Below, piece by piece: positions 43,482-51,830 of a stretch of DNA of 64,000 nt (within the stretch, counting starts at the first letter, position 1; every line of letters begins with the position of its first letter). This DNA comes from Streptomyces cavernae. GTDB lineage: Bacteria > Actinomycetota > Actinomycetes > Streptomycetales > Streptomycetaceae. The notes below the pieces were generated by a model that did not search any database, was not told the DNA's origin, and was given only the letters and a program-made list of their open reading frames with translations. Where the stretch lies: assembly GCF_004023625.1 (NCBI RefSeq), contig NZ_RPDJ01000011.1:1-64000 (forward strand), in the 5' to 3' direction. A program made the position numbers and the translations under genes.

Positions 43482-44327
43482 TCAGCCCAGCCGCGCAGCC
43501 AAGCCCCCCGTGCAGCGGACCTCCCCGCCCGCCGCGATCAGCAGGGCCTCCGTGTCCGGGAGCGACTCCAGCCACCGCAACCCCTCCCGCGACCCCATCG
43601 CGAAAGCCGCGGTAGCCCAGGCGTCGGCCCAGGTCAGCCGCGGACCGACCACCGTGACGGACACCAGGTCGGTGGCGGCGGCCCGGTGCGTGCGGGGATC
43701 CAGGATGTGTGCCCCGCGCTCCGCGCTGCCGGACGTGGCCACCGCCAGTTCGTCGGTCCCCGCCGCCGAGACGACGGCGGCCAGCACCCCCGGACGCAAG
43801 GGGTCGGCCACACCGATCCGCCAGGGCCGGCGCGGCCCGGGAGTGCCGTACAACTGCACGTCACCCCCGCCGTTCACGCTCACCCCGCTCACCCCGGCGG
43901 AGAGGATGTGCCGGGCGGCACGCTCGACCGACCAGCCCTTGACCATGCCGGTCGGATCGAGCACCCCGGAGGGCCGGGCGCTGAACCACCCGCCGCTCGA
44001 CCGCTCCGCCTCCGCGCACAGCTTGAGCACCTCCCCGACCTCCGGATCGCACTCCTCGACGGTGAGTTCACCGCGCGCGAGCCGGGAGACCTGGCTGCCC
44101 TTGCGGTAGGTGCTGAACACTTCGTCCACGTAGTGCAGCCCGGCCACGGCCTCGTCCAGCGCCTTCCGTACGGCCTGTGGGTCGCCGCCGCGGATGTCGA
44201 AGGACACGACGGTCCCCATGACCTCCTCGGCGTGCCGCAGCGCCGCCGGCTCGGCGGAGGTGTCCGCGGAGACGGCGGGGGAGGCCTCCGCGGAGGACCC
44301 GGTCGACGGTTCGGCGGGCTCAGACAC
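43482..44327 (-). CDS. apbE: FAD:protein FMN transferase (ApbE family)
   Basis: The 281-residue protein has the ApbE features EEVMGTVVSFDIR at the start of the domain, STYRKGSQVSRLARGE, GVLDPTGMVKGWSVERAA and the metal/FAD region VSVNGGGDVQLYG, with TWADAWATAAFAMG near the end. It attaches FMN covalently to Thr in a target protein. The N-terminal Ser/Glu-rich segment lacks a clear signal peptide. Its GTG overlaps the stop of the FMN-binding protein gene by 8 bases, so substrate and modifier are co-translated. Confidence 0.93.
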   Translation of the reverse strand: MSEPAEPSTGSSAEASPAVSADTSAEPAALRHAEEVMGTVVSFDIRGGDPQAVRKALDEAVAGLHYVDEVFSTYRKGSQVSRLARGELTVEECDPEVGEVLKLCAEAERSSGGWFSARPSGVLDPTGMVKGWSVERAARHILSAGVSGVSVNGGGDVQLYGTPGPRRPWRIGVADPLRPGVLAAVVSAAGTDELAVATSGSAERGAHILDPRTHRAAATDLVSVTVVGPRLTWADAWATAAFAMGSREGLRWLESLPDTEALLIAAGGEVRCTGGLAARLG

Positions 44328-45423
44328 CGGCTTCGTCCAGGGCCGACTGGAGGGACTGCTTGTACCCGGCGCTGGTGTAGGTGGCGCCGGAGACCGCGTC
44401 GATGTCGGCGCTGCCCGCCGCGACGGCGGCCTGGTTGAGCTTGGGTACGGCGTTGGCGGTGATCTGGTCGCTGCGTCCGCCCTTGGGTGCCTGGACGGTC
44501 TTGGCCTCGGTGACCTTGCCGCCGCCCACGGTGATCTGGACCTGCACGGCGCCGTATTGGGTGTTGACCGCGGTGCCGGTGACGGTCTTCGCCACGGCCT
44601 CCGCGTTCCCGGTGCCGCCGCCGCTGCCGTTTCCGGCGGCGTTTCCGGAGGAGTCGCCGGCCGCGGCTTGGCCGCCGCCCGCGGCGTTCGCCTGGTCCAG
44701 GGCCGACTGGAGGGACTGCTTGTACCCGGCGCTGGTGTAGGTGGCGCCGGAGACCGCGTCGATGTCGGCGCTGCCCGCCGCGACTGCGGCCTGGTTGAGC
44801 TTGGGTACGGCGTTGGCGGTGATCTGGTCGCTGCGTCCGCCCTTGGGCGCCTGGACGGTCTTGGCCTCGGTGACCTTGCCGCCGCCCACGGTGATCTGGA
44901 CCTGCACCGCGCCGTACTGGGTGTTGGCCGCGGTGCCGGTGAAGGTCCCCGCTGCCGCGGCGCCGCCCCCGGCTTGGCCGCCGCCCGCGGCGTTCGCCTG
45001 GTCCAGGGCCGACTGCAGCGACTTCTCGTAACCCGCGCTGGTGTAGGTGGCGCCGGAGACCGCGTCGATGTCCGCGCTGTTCGCGGCCACCGCCAGCTGG
45101 TTGAGCTTGGGTACGGCGTCGGCGGTGATCTGGTCGCTGCGTCCGCCCTTGGGCGCCTGGACGGTCTTGGCCTCGGTGATCTTCCCGCCGCTGACGGTGA
45201 TCTGGACCTGGACCGGCCCGTACTGGGTGGTGACCGCCTCACCGGTGAACGTCCCGGTGCCGCCCGTCCCACCCTGTGCCGCGGCGCCCGCGCCGGCGCC
45301 CGGGCCCTGCGCCTGGACGGATGACGACCCGTCGTCGCCCGGCTTGAGTGACAGCAGCAGCACCACGCCGGAGACGGTCGCCACCGTGGCCAGTATCGCG
45401 CGTCGGAAGGGGTGCTTCTTCAT
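44320..45423 (-). CDS. membrane-anchored protein with three FMN-binding domains
   Basis: The 367-residue protein has an N-terminal transmembrane segment (RAILATVATVSGVVLLLSL) and three FMN_bind domains of about 85 residues joined by Gly/Ala-rich linkers. Each contains ADIDAVSGATYTSAGY, so each has the SGAT flavinylation site whose Thr accepts FMN from ApbE. The protein would hold up to three FMN groups outside the membrane and pass electrons from the ferric-reductase-like protein upstream. Most relatives have one domain. Domains 2 and 3 are nearly identical even at DNA level. Confidence 0.92.
   Translation of the reverse strand: MKKHPFRRAILATVATVSGVVLLLSLKPGDDGSSSVQAQGPGAGAGAAAQGGTGGTGTFTGEAVTTQYGPVQVQITVSGGKITEAKTVQAPKGGRSDQITADAVPKLNQLAVAANSADIDAVSGATYTSAGYEKSLQSALDQANAAGGGQAGGGAAAAGTFTGTAANTQYGAVQVQITVGGGKVTEAKTVQAPKGGRSDQITANAVPKLNQAAVAAGSADIDAVSGATYTSAGYKQSLQSALDQANAAGGGQAAAGDSSGNAAGNGSGGGTGNAEAVAKTVTGTAVNTQYGAVQVQITVGGGKVTEAKTVQAPKGGRSDQITANAVPKLNQAAVAAGSADIDAVSGATYTSAGYKQSLQSALDEAGV
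44337..45240. repeat. three direct repeats encoding the FMN-binding domains
   Basis: The segments at about 44337-44580 and 44697-44940 are offset by exactly 360 bases and almost identical over about 240 bases. A third, more diverged copy starts near 45003, about 306 bases further. They encode the tandem domains in frame. Confidence 0.92.
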
Positions 45424-45449
45424 GAAGTAATCGCTCCTGCTGTTGCCGC

Positions 45450-46820
45450 TCAGAACTCGAACGACTCGTGGTGGATACGGCGGGCCGGGACGCCGGCGCC
45501 GCGCAGTGCGTCGTAGGTGCTTTCGGCGAAGCCGGCGGGACCGCACATGAAGACGTCGTGCCGGTCGATGTCGGGGATGCGCCGCCCGAGCGTCTCCGCG
45601 GAGATGTCGGGGCGCTCCCCGTCGGGGCTGTTGACCGCGTACATCAGCCGTGCGCCGCGCTCCTCGGCGATCACGGACAACTCGTCCCACAGGGCAAGAT
45701 CCTGGGTGCTGTTGGCGCGGTACAGGAGGGTGATGTCACCGGGCGCGCCGGGCAGCGTCTCGAACAGGGCCCGCATCGGGGTGATCCCGACACCGCCCGC
45801 CACGAGCAGCACCTTGCCCCGGCTGCGCCGGCTCGCGGTCATCGCCCCGTACGGGCCCTCGGCCCACACCCTGGTACCGGGCTCCAGATGGCGCAGCGCG
45901 GAGGAGTGGTCGCCGTTCGCCTTGACGGTGATGCGCAGCAGCCCGGGCCGGGGCGCCGCCGACAGCGAGTACGGGTGCGAGCTGAAGCGCATGCCCGGGG
46001 CGAGGAACCGCCAGCGGAAGAACTGCCCGGCCTCCGCGCCCATCCGGTGCAGCCGCTTGCCGGTGATCAGCACCGACACCACACCCGGCGACTCCTCCAC
46101 GACCGCCTCGACCCGCATCTTGTGCCGCAGGTTGAGCCGGATCGGCATCATCACCCGGTACCAGACCACCAGCACCGTCGCCGCCCCGTAGAGCCCGTAC
46201 CAGACGGTGCGTCCGACGGAGCCCTCGGCGTACTCGGTGCCGAGGGACAGCTGGTGCCAGAACGTCAGGAACACGCCCGCGTAGGTCAGCAGGTGGATGT
46301 GGTACCAGGTGTCGTAGCCGATACGGCGCCGGATGAAGCCCATCGACAGGAAACCGATGAGGATCAGCAGACCGGTACCGATGGTGGCCTTGCCGAGGTC
46401 CGGCAGGGTGTTCACCGAGTCGATGGTCTGGGCGAGAAAGCCGGTGTTCGCCTGCATCGCGTAGGCGTACATCGTCAGTACCACGTGGGCGGTGAGCAGA
46501 CAGATGGTGTACCGGCCGCTCATCGCGTGCCACCGGGCGATCCGGTCGGAGCCCACCCGGCGCTCCAGCGCCGGCACACGGGCCATCAGGATCACCACGA
46601 GGGCGATGAGGTAACCGGCGAGAATGCCGGTGATCCGGCCCGCGTTGAGCACCTGGGCCTCGGTGCCGGCGATGTTCGCCGTGTTGTCCCACCACATCCA
46701 CAGGACACCGGCCGCGCCGGCTGCCACAACGAGCAGAATCGGGACGGCGGGGTTGCGGCGGGGGCGGATGCGGCGCATTGTCTGGCGCCGCGCTGCGCGA
46801 CCGCTGGCGATCGTGGACAC
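45450..46820 (-). CDS. ferric reductase-like transmembrane/NAD(P)H oxidoreductase
   Basis: The 456-residue protein has six hydrophobic helices in the ferric-reductase domain. Haem-ligand candidates are His in RWHAMSGRYTICLLTAHVVL and in TWYHIHLLTYAGVFLTFWHQ. An FAD-binding barrel follows (FRWRFLAPGMRFSSHPYSLS), then an NAD-binding module (VLLVAGGVGITPMRALFE, VFMCGPAGFAE). It would move electrons from cytoplasmic NAD(P)H across the membrane. The next gene begins 26 bases downstream, and together with the FMN-binding protein and ApbE it forms a flavinylated electron-transfer operon. GTG start after GGAGG. Confidence 0.9.
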   Translation of the reverse strand: MSTIASGRAARRQTMRRIRPRRNPAVPILLVVAAGAAGVLWMWWDNTANIAGTEAQVLNAGRITGILAGYLIALVVILMARVPALERRVGSDRIARWHAMSGRYTICLLTAHVVLTMYAYAMQANTGFLAQTIDSVNTLPDLGKATIGTGLLILIGFLSMGFIRRRIGYDTWYHIHLLTYAGVFLTFWHQLSLGTEYAEGSVGRTVWYGLYGAATVLVVWYRVMMPIRLNLRHKMRVEAVVEESPGVVSVLITGKRLHRMGAEAGQFFRWRFLAPGMRFSSHPYSLSAAPRPGLLRITVKANGDHSSALRHLEPGTRVWAEGPYGAMTASRRSRGKVLLVAGGVGITPMRALFETLPGAPGDITLLYRANSTQDLALWDELSVIAEERGARLMYAVNSPDGERPDISAETLGRRIPDIDRHDVFMCGPAGFAESTYDALRGAGVPARRIHHESFEF

Positions 46821-47004
46821 GGTTCCTCCGTGGTCCTCCATGGTGGACGGGGGGCGAGGCCGGTGGCCCCTCGACCTTGGAGTACGTGGCGGAACACCCG
46901 TGTGTTCAAAGGCAGGCGGAGTCCCCTGCGCACTGGAGTGACTGGCGGTAACCCTCACTCGTGTCAACGGCGACGGAGCCCCCGCCGGTGCCCGGTGAGG
47001 ACCC

Positions 47005-47592
47005 TCAGGCGGAGCTCGGCGGCAGTGGCAACGGCAGCCCCGGCAGCCCGTCCAGACTGGTGGCGATGTGGTCCTTCTTCGCGAAGTACTCACTCAGTGA
47101 GGTGTCGTCCTCACGGGCGAAACGTTTGCCGTGCAGATCGCGGTCGTCGTCGTAGGTCATGAGGGGCACCGCGTAGCCGCACGAGTCGCGGATGAGTTCG
47201 GCGGTGACGACGATGACCGCGCGCAGACCATGTGGCGTGGGGTCGATGTCGGGGAAGTGGCCGAGCAGTTGCGCGAACCGCGGATCGTCCCGGAAGACCG
47301 GTTCGCCGCGCCCGTGCACCCGGACGATGTTGGGCGGGCCCTGGAAGGCGCACCACATCAGCGTGATACGGCCGTTCTCCCGGAGGTGCGCGATGGTCTC
47401 GGCGTTGCTGCCGGCGAAGTCGAGGTAGGCCACGGTCAGTTCGTCGATCACGGCGAAGGAGCCGGCCAGACCCTTCGGCGAGAGGTTGACGGTGCCGTCG
47501 GTGGAGAGGGGAGCGGTCGCGGTGAAGAAGAGGGGCTGCTGCTCGATGAACGTGCGGAGCCTGCCGTCTATGCGCTCGTAAGTTTTGCCCAC
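47005..47592 (-). CDS. pyridoxamine 5'-phosphate oxidase-fold family protein
   Basis: The 195-residue protein has the split-barrel flavin-binding fold (PLFFTATAPLSTDGTVNLSPK, then RENGRITLMWCAFQGPPNIVRVHGRGE). Such proteins bind FMN, F420 or haem; the exact cofactor is not evident. The ATG has no strong ribosome binding site. It is transcribed alone toward the ferric-reductase operon. Confidence 0.82.
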   Translation of the reverse strand: MGKTYERIDGRLRTFIEQQPLFFTATAPLSTDGTVNLSPKGLAGSFAVIDELTVAYLDFAGSNAETIAHLRENGRITLMWCAFQGPPNIVRVHGRGEPVFRDDPRFAQLLGHFPDIDPTPHGLRAVIVVTAELIRDSCGYAVPLMTYDDDRDLHGKRFAREDDTSLSEYFAKKDHIATSLDGLPGLPLPLPPSSA

Positions 47593-47821
47593 GTCTGGCG
47601 ATTATCGCTGGCCGACGGCGACGGGGAAAGGCCTTTTGTTCGTCTAACGAATTCGTGCCGGGAGGGGTTGGCCGGGAGAGGGGAGCGGCCGACCCGGTGA
47701 GGAGTGGGCCCGGCGGCGTCGTACGGCTCCGGAAGCGGCCCCGGAAACGGCCCCGTGGCCGCTCCGGTTGGGGCCCGGAGCGGCCACGGTGGTTGTGCGG
47801 ACTGGACCTAGATGAGGCGGA

Positions 47822-48709
47822 TCACTTGTTCAGCGTGCAGGTGGCGAGGGAGTCCAGGCCCTGCGGCTTCGCGGCGGTGCGGCCGATGGAGATCGCGATG
47901 CGGTCGATGGTGGACTTCCGCTTGTCGGCCAGCGGGCCGAGGATCGCGTTCTGGACGAAGTTGGGGCCGCCCTGGCCGACCGTGTTGGCGATCCGGTTGT
48001 TGGCCTCCTGGATCTGCGTGTTGAGCAGTGCCAGGTTGCGGTCGACCTCGGCCTTGGCGGAGGCGGGGATCGCCGGGAGCTTGGAGGCGACGTCCGGGCA
48101 GTTCACCGTGCCCGCGGCGCCGGTGTTGCCGCCCCCGCCCGCGTTGCCGCCACCGGCACCCGCGTTACCCGCGCCACCGGCGTTCCCGCCACCGGCGTTG
48201 CCCGCGGGCTGCGACGCGCCGGCCGGGGCGCTGGGCTGAGCCGCCGCGCCCCCACCGGCCGCCGCACCGCCCTGGTTGAGCGCGCAGGGGGCCAGCGCAT
48301 CGAGGCCCTGCGGCTTCGCGGCGGTGCGGCCGATCGCCGTGGCGATCCGGTTGACCGTCGCGACGCGCTTGTCCTTGAGCGGGCCGAGGATCGCGTTCTG
48401 GACGAAGTTGGGGCCGCCCTGGCCGACCGTGTCGACGATGCGCTTGTTGGCCTCCTGGATCTGCGTGTTGAGCAGTGCCAGGTTGCGGTCGACCTCGGCC
48501 TTGGCGGAGGCGGGGATCGCCGGGAGCTTGGAGGCGACGTCCGGGCAGTTCACCGTCGCGGCTGCCTTGGTGGTGGCCTGGTTGTTCGTCTTGGACGTCT
48601 CCCCGGCCAATGCGGAGCCGGCGATCACCGCTCCGGACAACACCACGGCGGCGGCGCCACCGATGATCGCTACGCGGCGCTTGTGGTACTTCGGAAGAGC
48701 CCTGGACAT
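47822..48709 (-). CDS. exported protein with a duplicated domain of unknown function
   Basis: The 295-residue protein has a signal peptide or anchor (KRRVAIIGGAAAVVLSGAVIAGSALA) and two copies of an about 90-residue helical domain. Each copy reads VNCPDVASKLPAIPASAKAE ... GGPNFVQNAILGPL ... GRTAAKPQGLD, ending in a Cys. A Gly/Ala/Asn-rich linker separates them. The paired Cys in each domain could form a disulfide. The copies are nearly identical at DNA level with a 447-base offset, so duplication is recent or homogenised. I do not recognise the domain. GAGG lies seven bases before the ATG. Confidence 0.78.
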   Translation of the reverse strand: MSRALPKYHKRRVAIIGGAAAVVLSGAVIAGSALAGETSKTNNQATTKAAATVNCPDVASKLPAIPASAKAEVDRNLALLNTQIQEANKRIVDTVGQGGPNFVQNAILGPLKDKRVATVNRIATAIGRTAAKPQGLDALAPCALNQGGAAAGGGAAAQPSAPAGASQPAGNAGGGNAGGAGNAGAGGGNAGGGGNTGAAGTVNCPDVASKLPAIPASAKAEVDRNLALLNTQIQEANNRIANTVGQGGPNFVQNAILGPLADKRKSTIDRIAISIGRTAAKPQGLDSLATCTLNK

Positions 48710-48968
48710 GAAATGCCTCACTCGGGTGTCAGGGGGGTGCACCGTCCGGCGATCGGCCGTACGGGCTGGTCCTCGTGTCCTCGTTTACAAACGCGGCGCC
48801 TGCGTTCAGGGGGAGGTACGGGAAAGCAGGGGCAGATGTTCAATGAGCTTCCGATGAATCTGCTTTGAATGCCGAGCAGTTGGTTTCCGCGCGGCTCAAG
48901 GGCCGTGACCTGGGGTGCTTTCGGCATTGCCGGGACGGTTCTGCCGTGCACCCGGGCAGCCGGTGACC

Positions 48969-48999
48969 GGACACCCACCGGGCGCTCCGGTGGGTGTCC
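48969..48999 (-). terminator. terminator of the sensor kinase gene
   Basis: GGACACCCACCGG and CCGGTGGGTGTCC form a perfect 13-bp stem with loop GCGCT, five bases beyond the stop codon at 49004. The 259 bases between here and the exported-protein gene hold no gene; a lower-GC patch near 48830-48890 may contain its promoter. Confidence 0.8.
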
Positions 49000-49003
49000 C
49001 GCT

Positions 49004-50206
49004 TCACACCGGCCGTCGTTCCTCACCCCCACCCGGGGCGGACACGGTGTCCGCCACCGGCCAGGGCAGCCAGGCACGCACCTGGAACCCACCGGCCACG
49101 GGACCCGCCGTCAGCCGGCCGCCCGCCAGCCGGGCCCGTTCGGCCAGCCCGATCAGCCCCTGCCCGCCGCCCTTCGCCAGGTCGACACCGGGAGTCGGGG
49201 CCGGCTGCTGCGGCGGTGCGCTGTGGACGTCCACCGTCAGTCCGTCCGCGGGGCTCCCGGTCACCCGGACGGCGACCGCCGCGCCGGGTGCGTGCTTGCG
49301 CGCGTTGATGAGTGCCTCCTGAACGATCCGGTAGGCCGTACGCCCCACCATGGGCGGCGGCGCCGGCCCGTCCGGCGGCCCGGTCAGCTCGATCGGGCCG
49401 CCCGCCGCCCGTGCCTCCGCCACCAGCCGTGCCAGGTCCGCCAGTTCCGGATGCGGCCGCTCGCCCTCCGCCGTGCCCGCCCGCAGCACCCCGATGATGT
49501 CGCGCAGATCCCGCAGCGCCCGATGGGCGCTCTCCCGGATGACCCCGGCGACCCGTGCGATCTCCGCCCGGGGCGCCCGCGCGTTGAACTCCAGCGCCCC
49601 GGCGTGCACGGTCAGAAGGGACAGCCGATGCCCCAGTACGTCGTGCATCTCCCGGGCGATCTCCTCGCGCGCCTCTCGCCTGGCCCGCTCGGCCCTCAAC
49701 TCCGCTTCCGCCTCGGCCAGTTCGGCGCGTTCCCGCAGTGAGGCGATCAACTGCCGCCGGGACCGCCTGAACAGCCCCCACCCGATGGCCCCGGCGATGA
49801 GCGCGAAATAGGTCAGCGCCGAGCCCGCCCGGTCCTCGGGCAGCTCCGGCAACCGCCACAGGAAGACGGGCAGCGGTGCGAAGGCCAGCGCCGCCACCCA
49901 TGCTGTGGAGCGCCACGGACGGGTGGCGGCGACCGTGAACACCGCCACCATGGCCGGGCCGGCCAGGTAGTGCGTCTCGGTGGCCGCCAGCAACAGCGCC
50001 ACCGCCAGGGGGACCGGCCATCGCCGCCGCAGCAGCAGCGCCGCGCACCCCACCCCGCCGACCGCCCGGTCGACGGTCCGCCACGCCGCCCCCTGCTCCT
50101 CCGGGACCGGCACGGACTGTGCCGTGACCACGGCGAAGCAAGCGGCGAAGAGCAGCAGTCCGATGTCGGCGGCCCAGTCCCGGCGGGCGCGGTGGATGCG
50201 GCGCAT
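49004..50206 (-). CDS. orphan NarL-type sensor histidine kinase
   Basis: The 400-residue protein has several N-terminal transmembrane helices (about 10-150), a coiled coil (LRERAELAEAEAELRAER), the HisKA_3 phospho-acceptor site EEIAREMHDVLGHRLSLL and an HATPase domain (IVQEALINARKHAPG, GGGQGLIGLAERARLAGG). Such kinases normally pair with an adjacent LuxR-type response regulator, but none is present on either side. The ATG at 50206 has a weak GGCGGG site. A hairpin (GCCCGCCC/GGGCGGGC, 50226-50243) and a palindrome lie upstream. Confidence 0.88.
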   Translation of the reverse strand: MRRIHRARRDWAADIGLLLFAACFAVVTAQSVPVPEEQGAAWRTVDRAVGGVGCAALLLRRRWPVPLAVALLLAATETHYLAGPAMVAVFTVAATRPWRSTAWVAALAFAPLPVFLWRLPELPEDRAGSALTYFALIAGAIGWGLFRRSRRQLIASLRERAELAEAEAELRAERARREAREEIAREMHDVLGHRLSLLTVHAGALEFNARAPRAEIARVAGVIRESAHRALRDLRDIIGVLRAGTAEGERPHPELADLARLVAEARAAGGPIELTGPPDGPAPPPMVGRTAYRIVQEALINARKHAPGAAVAVRVTGSPADGLTVDVHSAPPQQPAPTPGVDLAKGGGQGLIGLAERARLAGGRLTAGPVAGGFQVRAWLPWPVADTVSAPGGGEERRPV

Positions 50207-50261
50207 GTCCCGCCAATCTACGGGGGCCCGCCCGTGGGCGGGCACTCCGCGTGACGACCGA

Positions 50262-50273
50262 ATACTTAAGTAT
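50262..50273. promoter_or_regulatory. AT-rich 12-bp palindrome upstream of the sensor kinase
   Basis: ATACTTAAGTAT is a perfect palindrome in otherwise GC-rich sequence, 56 bases upstream of the kinase start. It fits an operator or promoter element. Confidence 0.5.
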
Positions 50274-50401
50274 GTCCGGGCGGAGCCGACGGCCGACTTC
50301 CGTCGCGGTCCGGCGGCCCTGAGCCCGATCCCCCCGGCCGGCGCCGCCGCCCAGCACGGCGGCTGAGGCCGGGAAACCCGCCCGGGCCCTACCACCGCGC
50401 A

Positions 50402-50440
50402 TTGACGAATCATGCGGACTGCTGCATACTCATGCATATC
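50402..50440 (+). promoter_or_regulatory. argG: argG promoter with ARG box
   Basis: TTGACG (50402-50407) and CATACT (50425-50430) are 17 bases apart. TGCATACTCATGCATATC (50423-50440) is an ARG-box-like double half-site covering the -10, so argG should be repressed by ArgR independently of argCJBDR. Confidence 0.75.
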
Positions 50441-50466
50441 AGCGAATGCACCGTGAGGAGAAACCC

Positions 50467-51669
50467 GTGACCGAGCGCGTCGTACTCGCCTACTCGGGCG
50501 GCCTGGACACCTCCGTCGCCATCGGCTGGATCGCCGAGGAGACGGGCGCAGAGGTCATCGCCGTCGCGGTCGACGTCGGTCAGGGCGGCGAGGACCTGGA
50601 CGTCATCCGCAAGCGCGCGCTCGCCTGCGGCGCCGTGGAGGCCGAGGTCGCGGACGCCAAGGACGAGTTCGCCGAGGAGTACTGCCTCCCGGCGATCAAG
50701 GCCAACGCCCTCTACATGGACCGCTACCCCCTCGTCTCCGCGCTCTCCCGGCCCACGATCGTCAAGCACCTCGTCGCCGCCGCCGCGAAGCACGGCGCGA
50801 GCACGGTCGCCCACGGCTGCACCGGCAAGGGCAACGACCAGGTCCGCTTCGAGGCCGGCATCGTCGCCCTCGCCCCCGACCTCAAGTGCATCGCCCCGGT
50901 CCGCGACTACGCGATGACCCGGGACAAGGCCATCGCGTTCTGTGAGGAGAAGAACCTCCCGATCGCGACCACCAAGAAGTCCCCGTACTCCATCGACCAG
51001 AACGTCTTCGGCCGCGCCGTCGAGACCGGCTTCCTCGAGGACATCTGGAACGCCCCGATCGAGGACATCTACGAGTACACCCAGAACCCGGCGACCCCCC
51101 GCGACGCCGACGAGGTGGTCATCACCTTCAAGGAAGGCGCCCCGGTCGCCCTCGACGGCAGGCCCGTCACCGTCCTCCAGGCGATCCAGCAGCTCAATGA
51201 GCGCGCCGGAGCCCAGGGCATCGGCCGCATCGACATGGTCGAGGACCGGCTGGTCGGCATCAAGTCCCGTGAGGTGTACGAGGCTCCGGGCGCCATCGCC
51301 CTGATCACCGCCCATCAGGAGCTGGAGAACGTCACCGTCGAGCGCGAACTCGCCCGCTACAAGCGGCAGGTCGAGCAGCGCTGGGGCGAACTGGTCTACG
51401 ACGGCCAGTGGTTCTCCCCGCTGAAGCGCGCCCTGGACGGCTTCATCAACGAGGCCAACCAGCACGTCAGCGGCGACATCCGGATGACCCTGCACGGTGG
51501 TCGCGCGGTCGTCACCGGCCGGCGGTCCGAGACGTCGCTCTACGACTTCAACCTCGCCACGTACGACACCGGCGACACCTTCGACCAGGCCGCGGCCAAG
51601 GGCTTCATCGACATCTACAGCCTGTCGTCGAAGATCGCCGCGCGGCGTGATCTGGCAGGCGGAGCCTGA
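50467..51669 (+). CDS. argG: argininosuccinate synthase
   Basis: The 400-residue enzyme starts with the ATP-binding PP-loop RVVLAYSGGLDTSVAIGW and keeps the aspartate/citrulline-binding regions (VAHGCTGKGNDQVRFEAG, SPYSIDQNVFGRAVETG). It condenses citrulline and aspartate with ATP. The GTG at 50467 is six bases after GAGGAG. argG is next to argH here. Confidence 0.97.
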   Translation: MTERVVLAYSGGLDTSVAIGWIAEETGAEVIAVAVDVGQGGEDLDVIRKRALACGAVEAEVADAKDEFAEEYCLPAIKANALYMDRYPLVSALSRPTIVKHLVAAAAKHGASTVAHGCTGKGNDQVRFEAGIVALAPDLKCIAPVRDYAMTRDKAIAFCEEKNLPIATTKKSPYSIDQNVFGRAVETGFLEDIWNAPIEDIYEYTQNPATPRDADEVVITFKEGAPVALDGRPVTVLQAIQQLNERAGAQGIGRIDMVEDRLVGIKSREVYEAPGAIALITAHQELENVTVERELARYKRQVEQRWGELVYDGQWFSPLKRALDGFINEANQHVSGDIRMTLHGGRAVVTGRRSETSLYDFNLATYDTGDTFDQAAAKGFIDIYSLSSKIAARRDLAGGA

Positions 51670-51755
51670 CGCGGACCGCGCCCGGTCCCCGGCGTCGTCC
51701 ACAGCCGGACACGGGGCGCAATCCACAGCCCCGCACGGGGGCACCTCACAAGCAC

Positions 51756-51796
51756 TAGCCTGACAACCGCCTCCTCACCCTGCCGTGAGGAGGCGG
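51756..51796 (+). promoter_or_regulatory. possible argH promoter followed by a hairpin
   Basis: TAGCCT (51756-51761) is a -10 candidate. CCGCCTCCTCAC (51767-51778) and GTGAGGAGGCGG (51785-51796) then form a perfect 12-bp stem around six bases. The hairpin may terminate argG transcripts or cap the 5' end of argH mRNA. Confidence 0.45.
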
Positions 51797-51830
51797 TGGC
51801 ACATCGACACCTCTTCTAGGAGCAACGCAA

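Noticed and set aside
44320..45423. Assembly error explaining the triplicated FMN domains
   Set aside because: The third copy is clearly diverged and linkers differ in sequence and length, so real duplication is more likely, although copies 1 and 2 deserve long-read confirmation.
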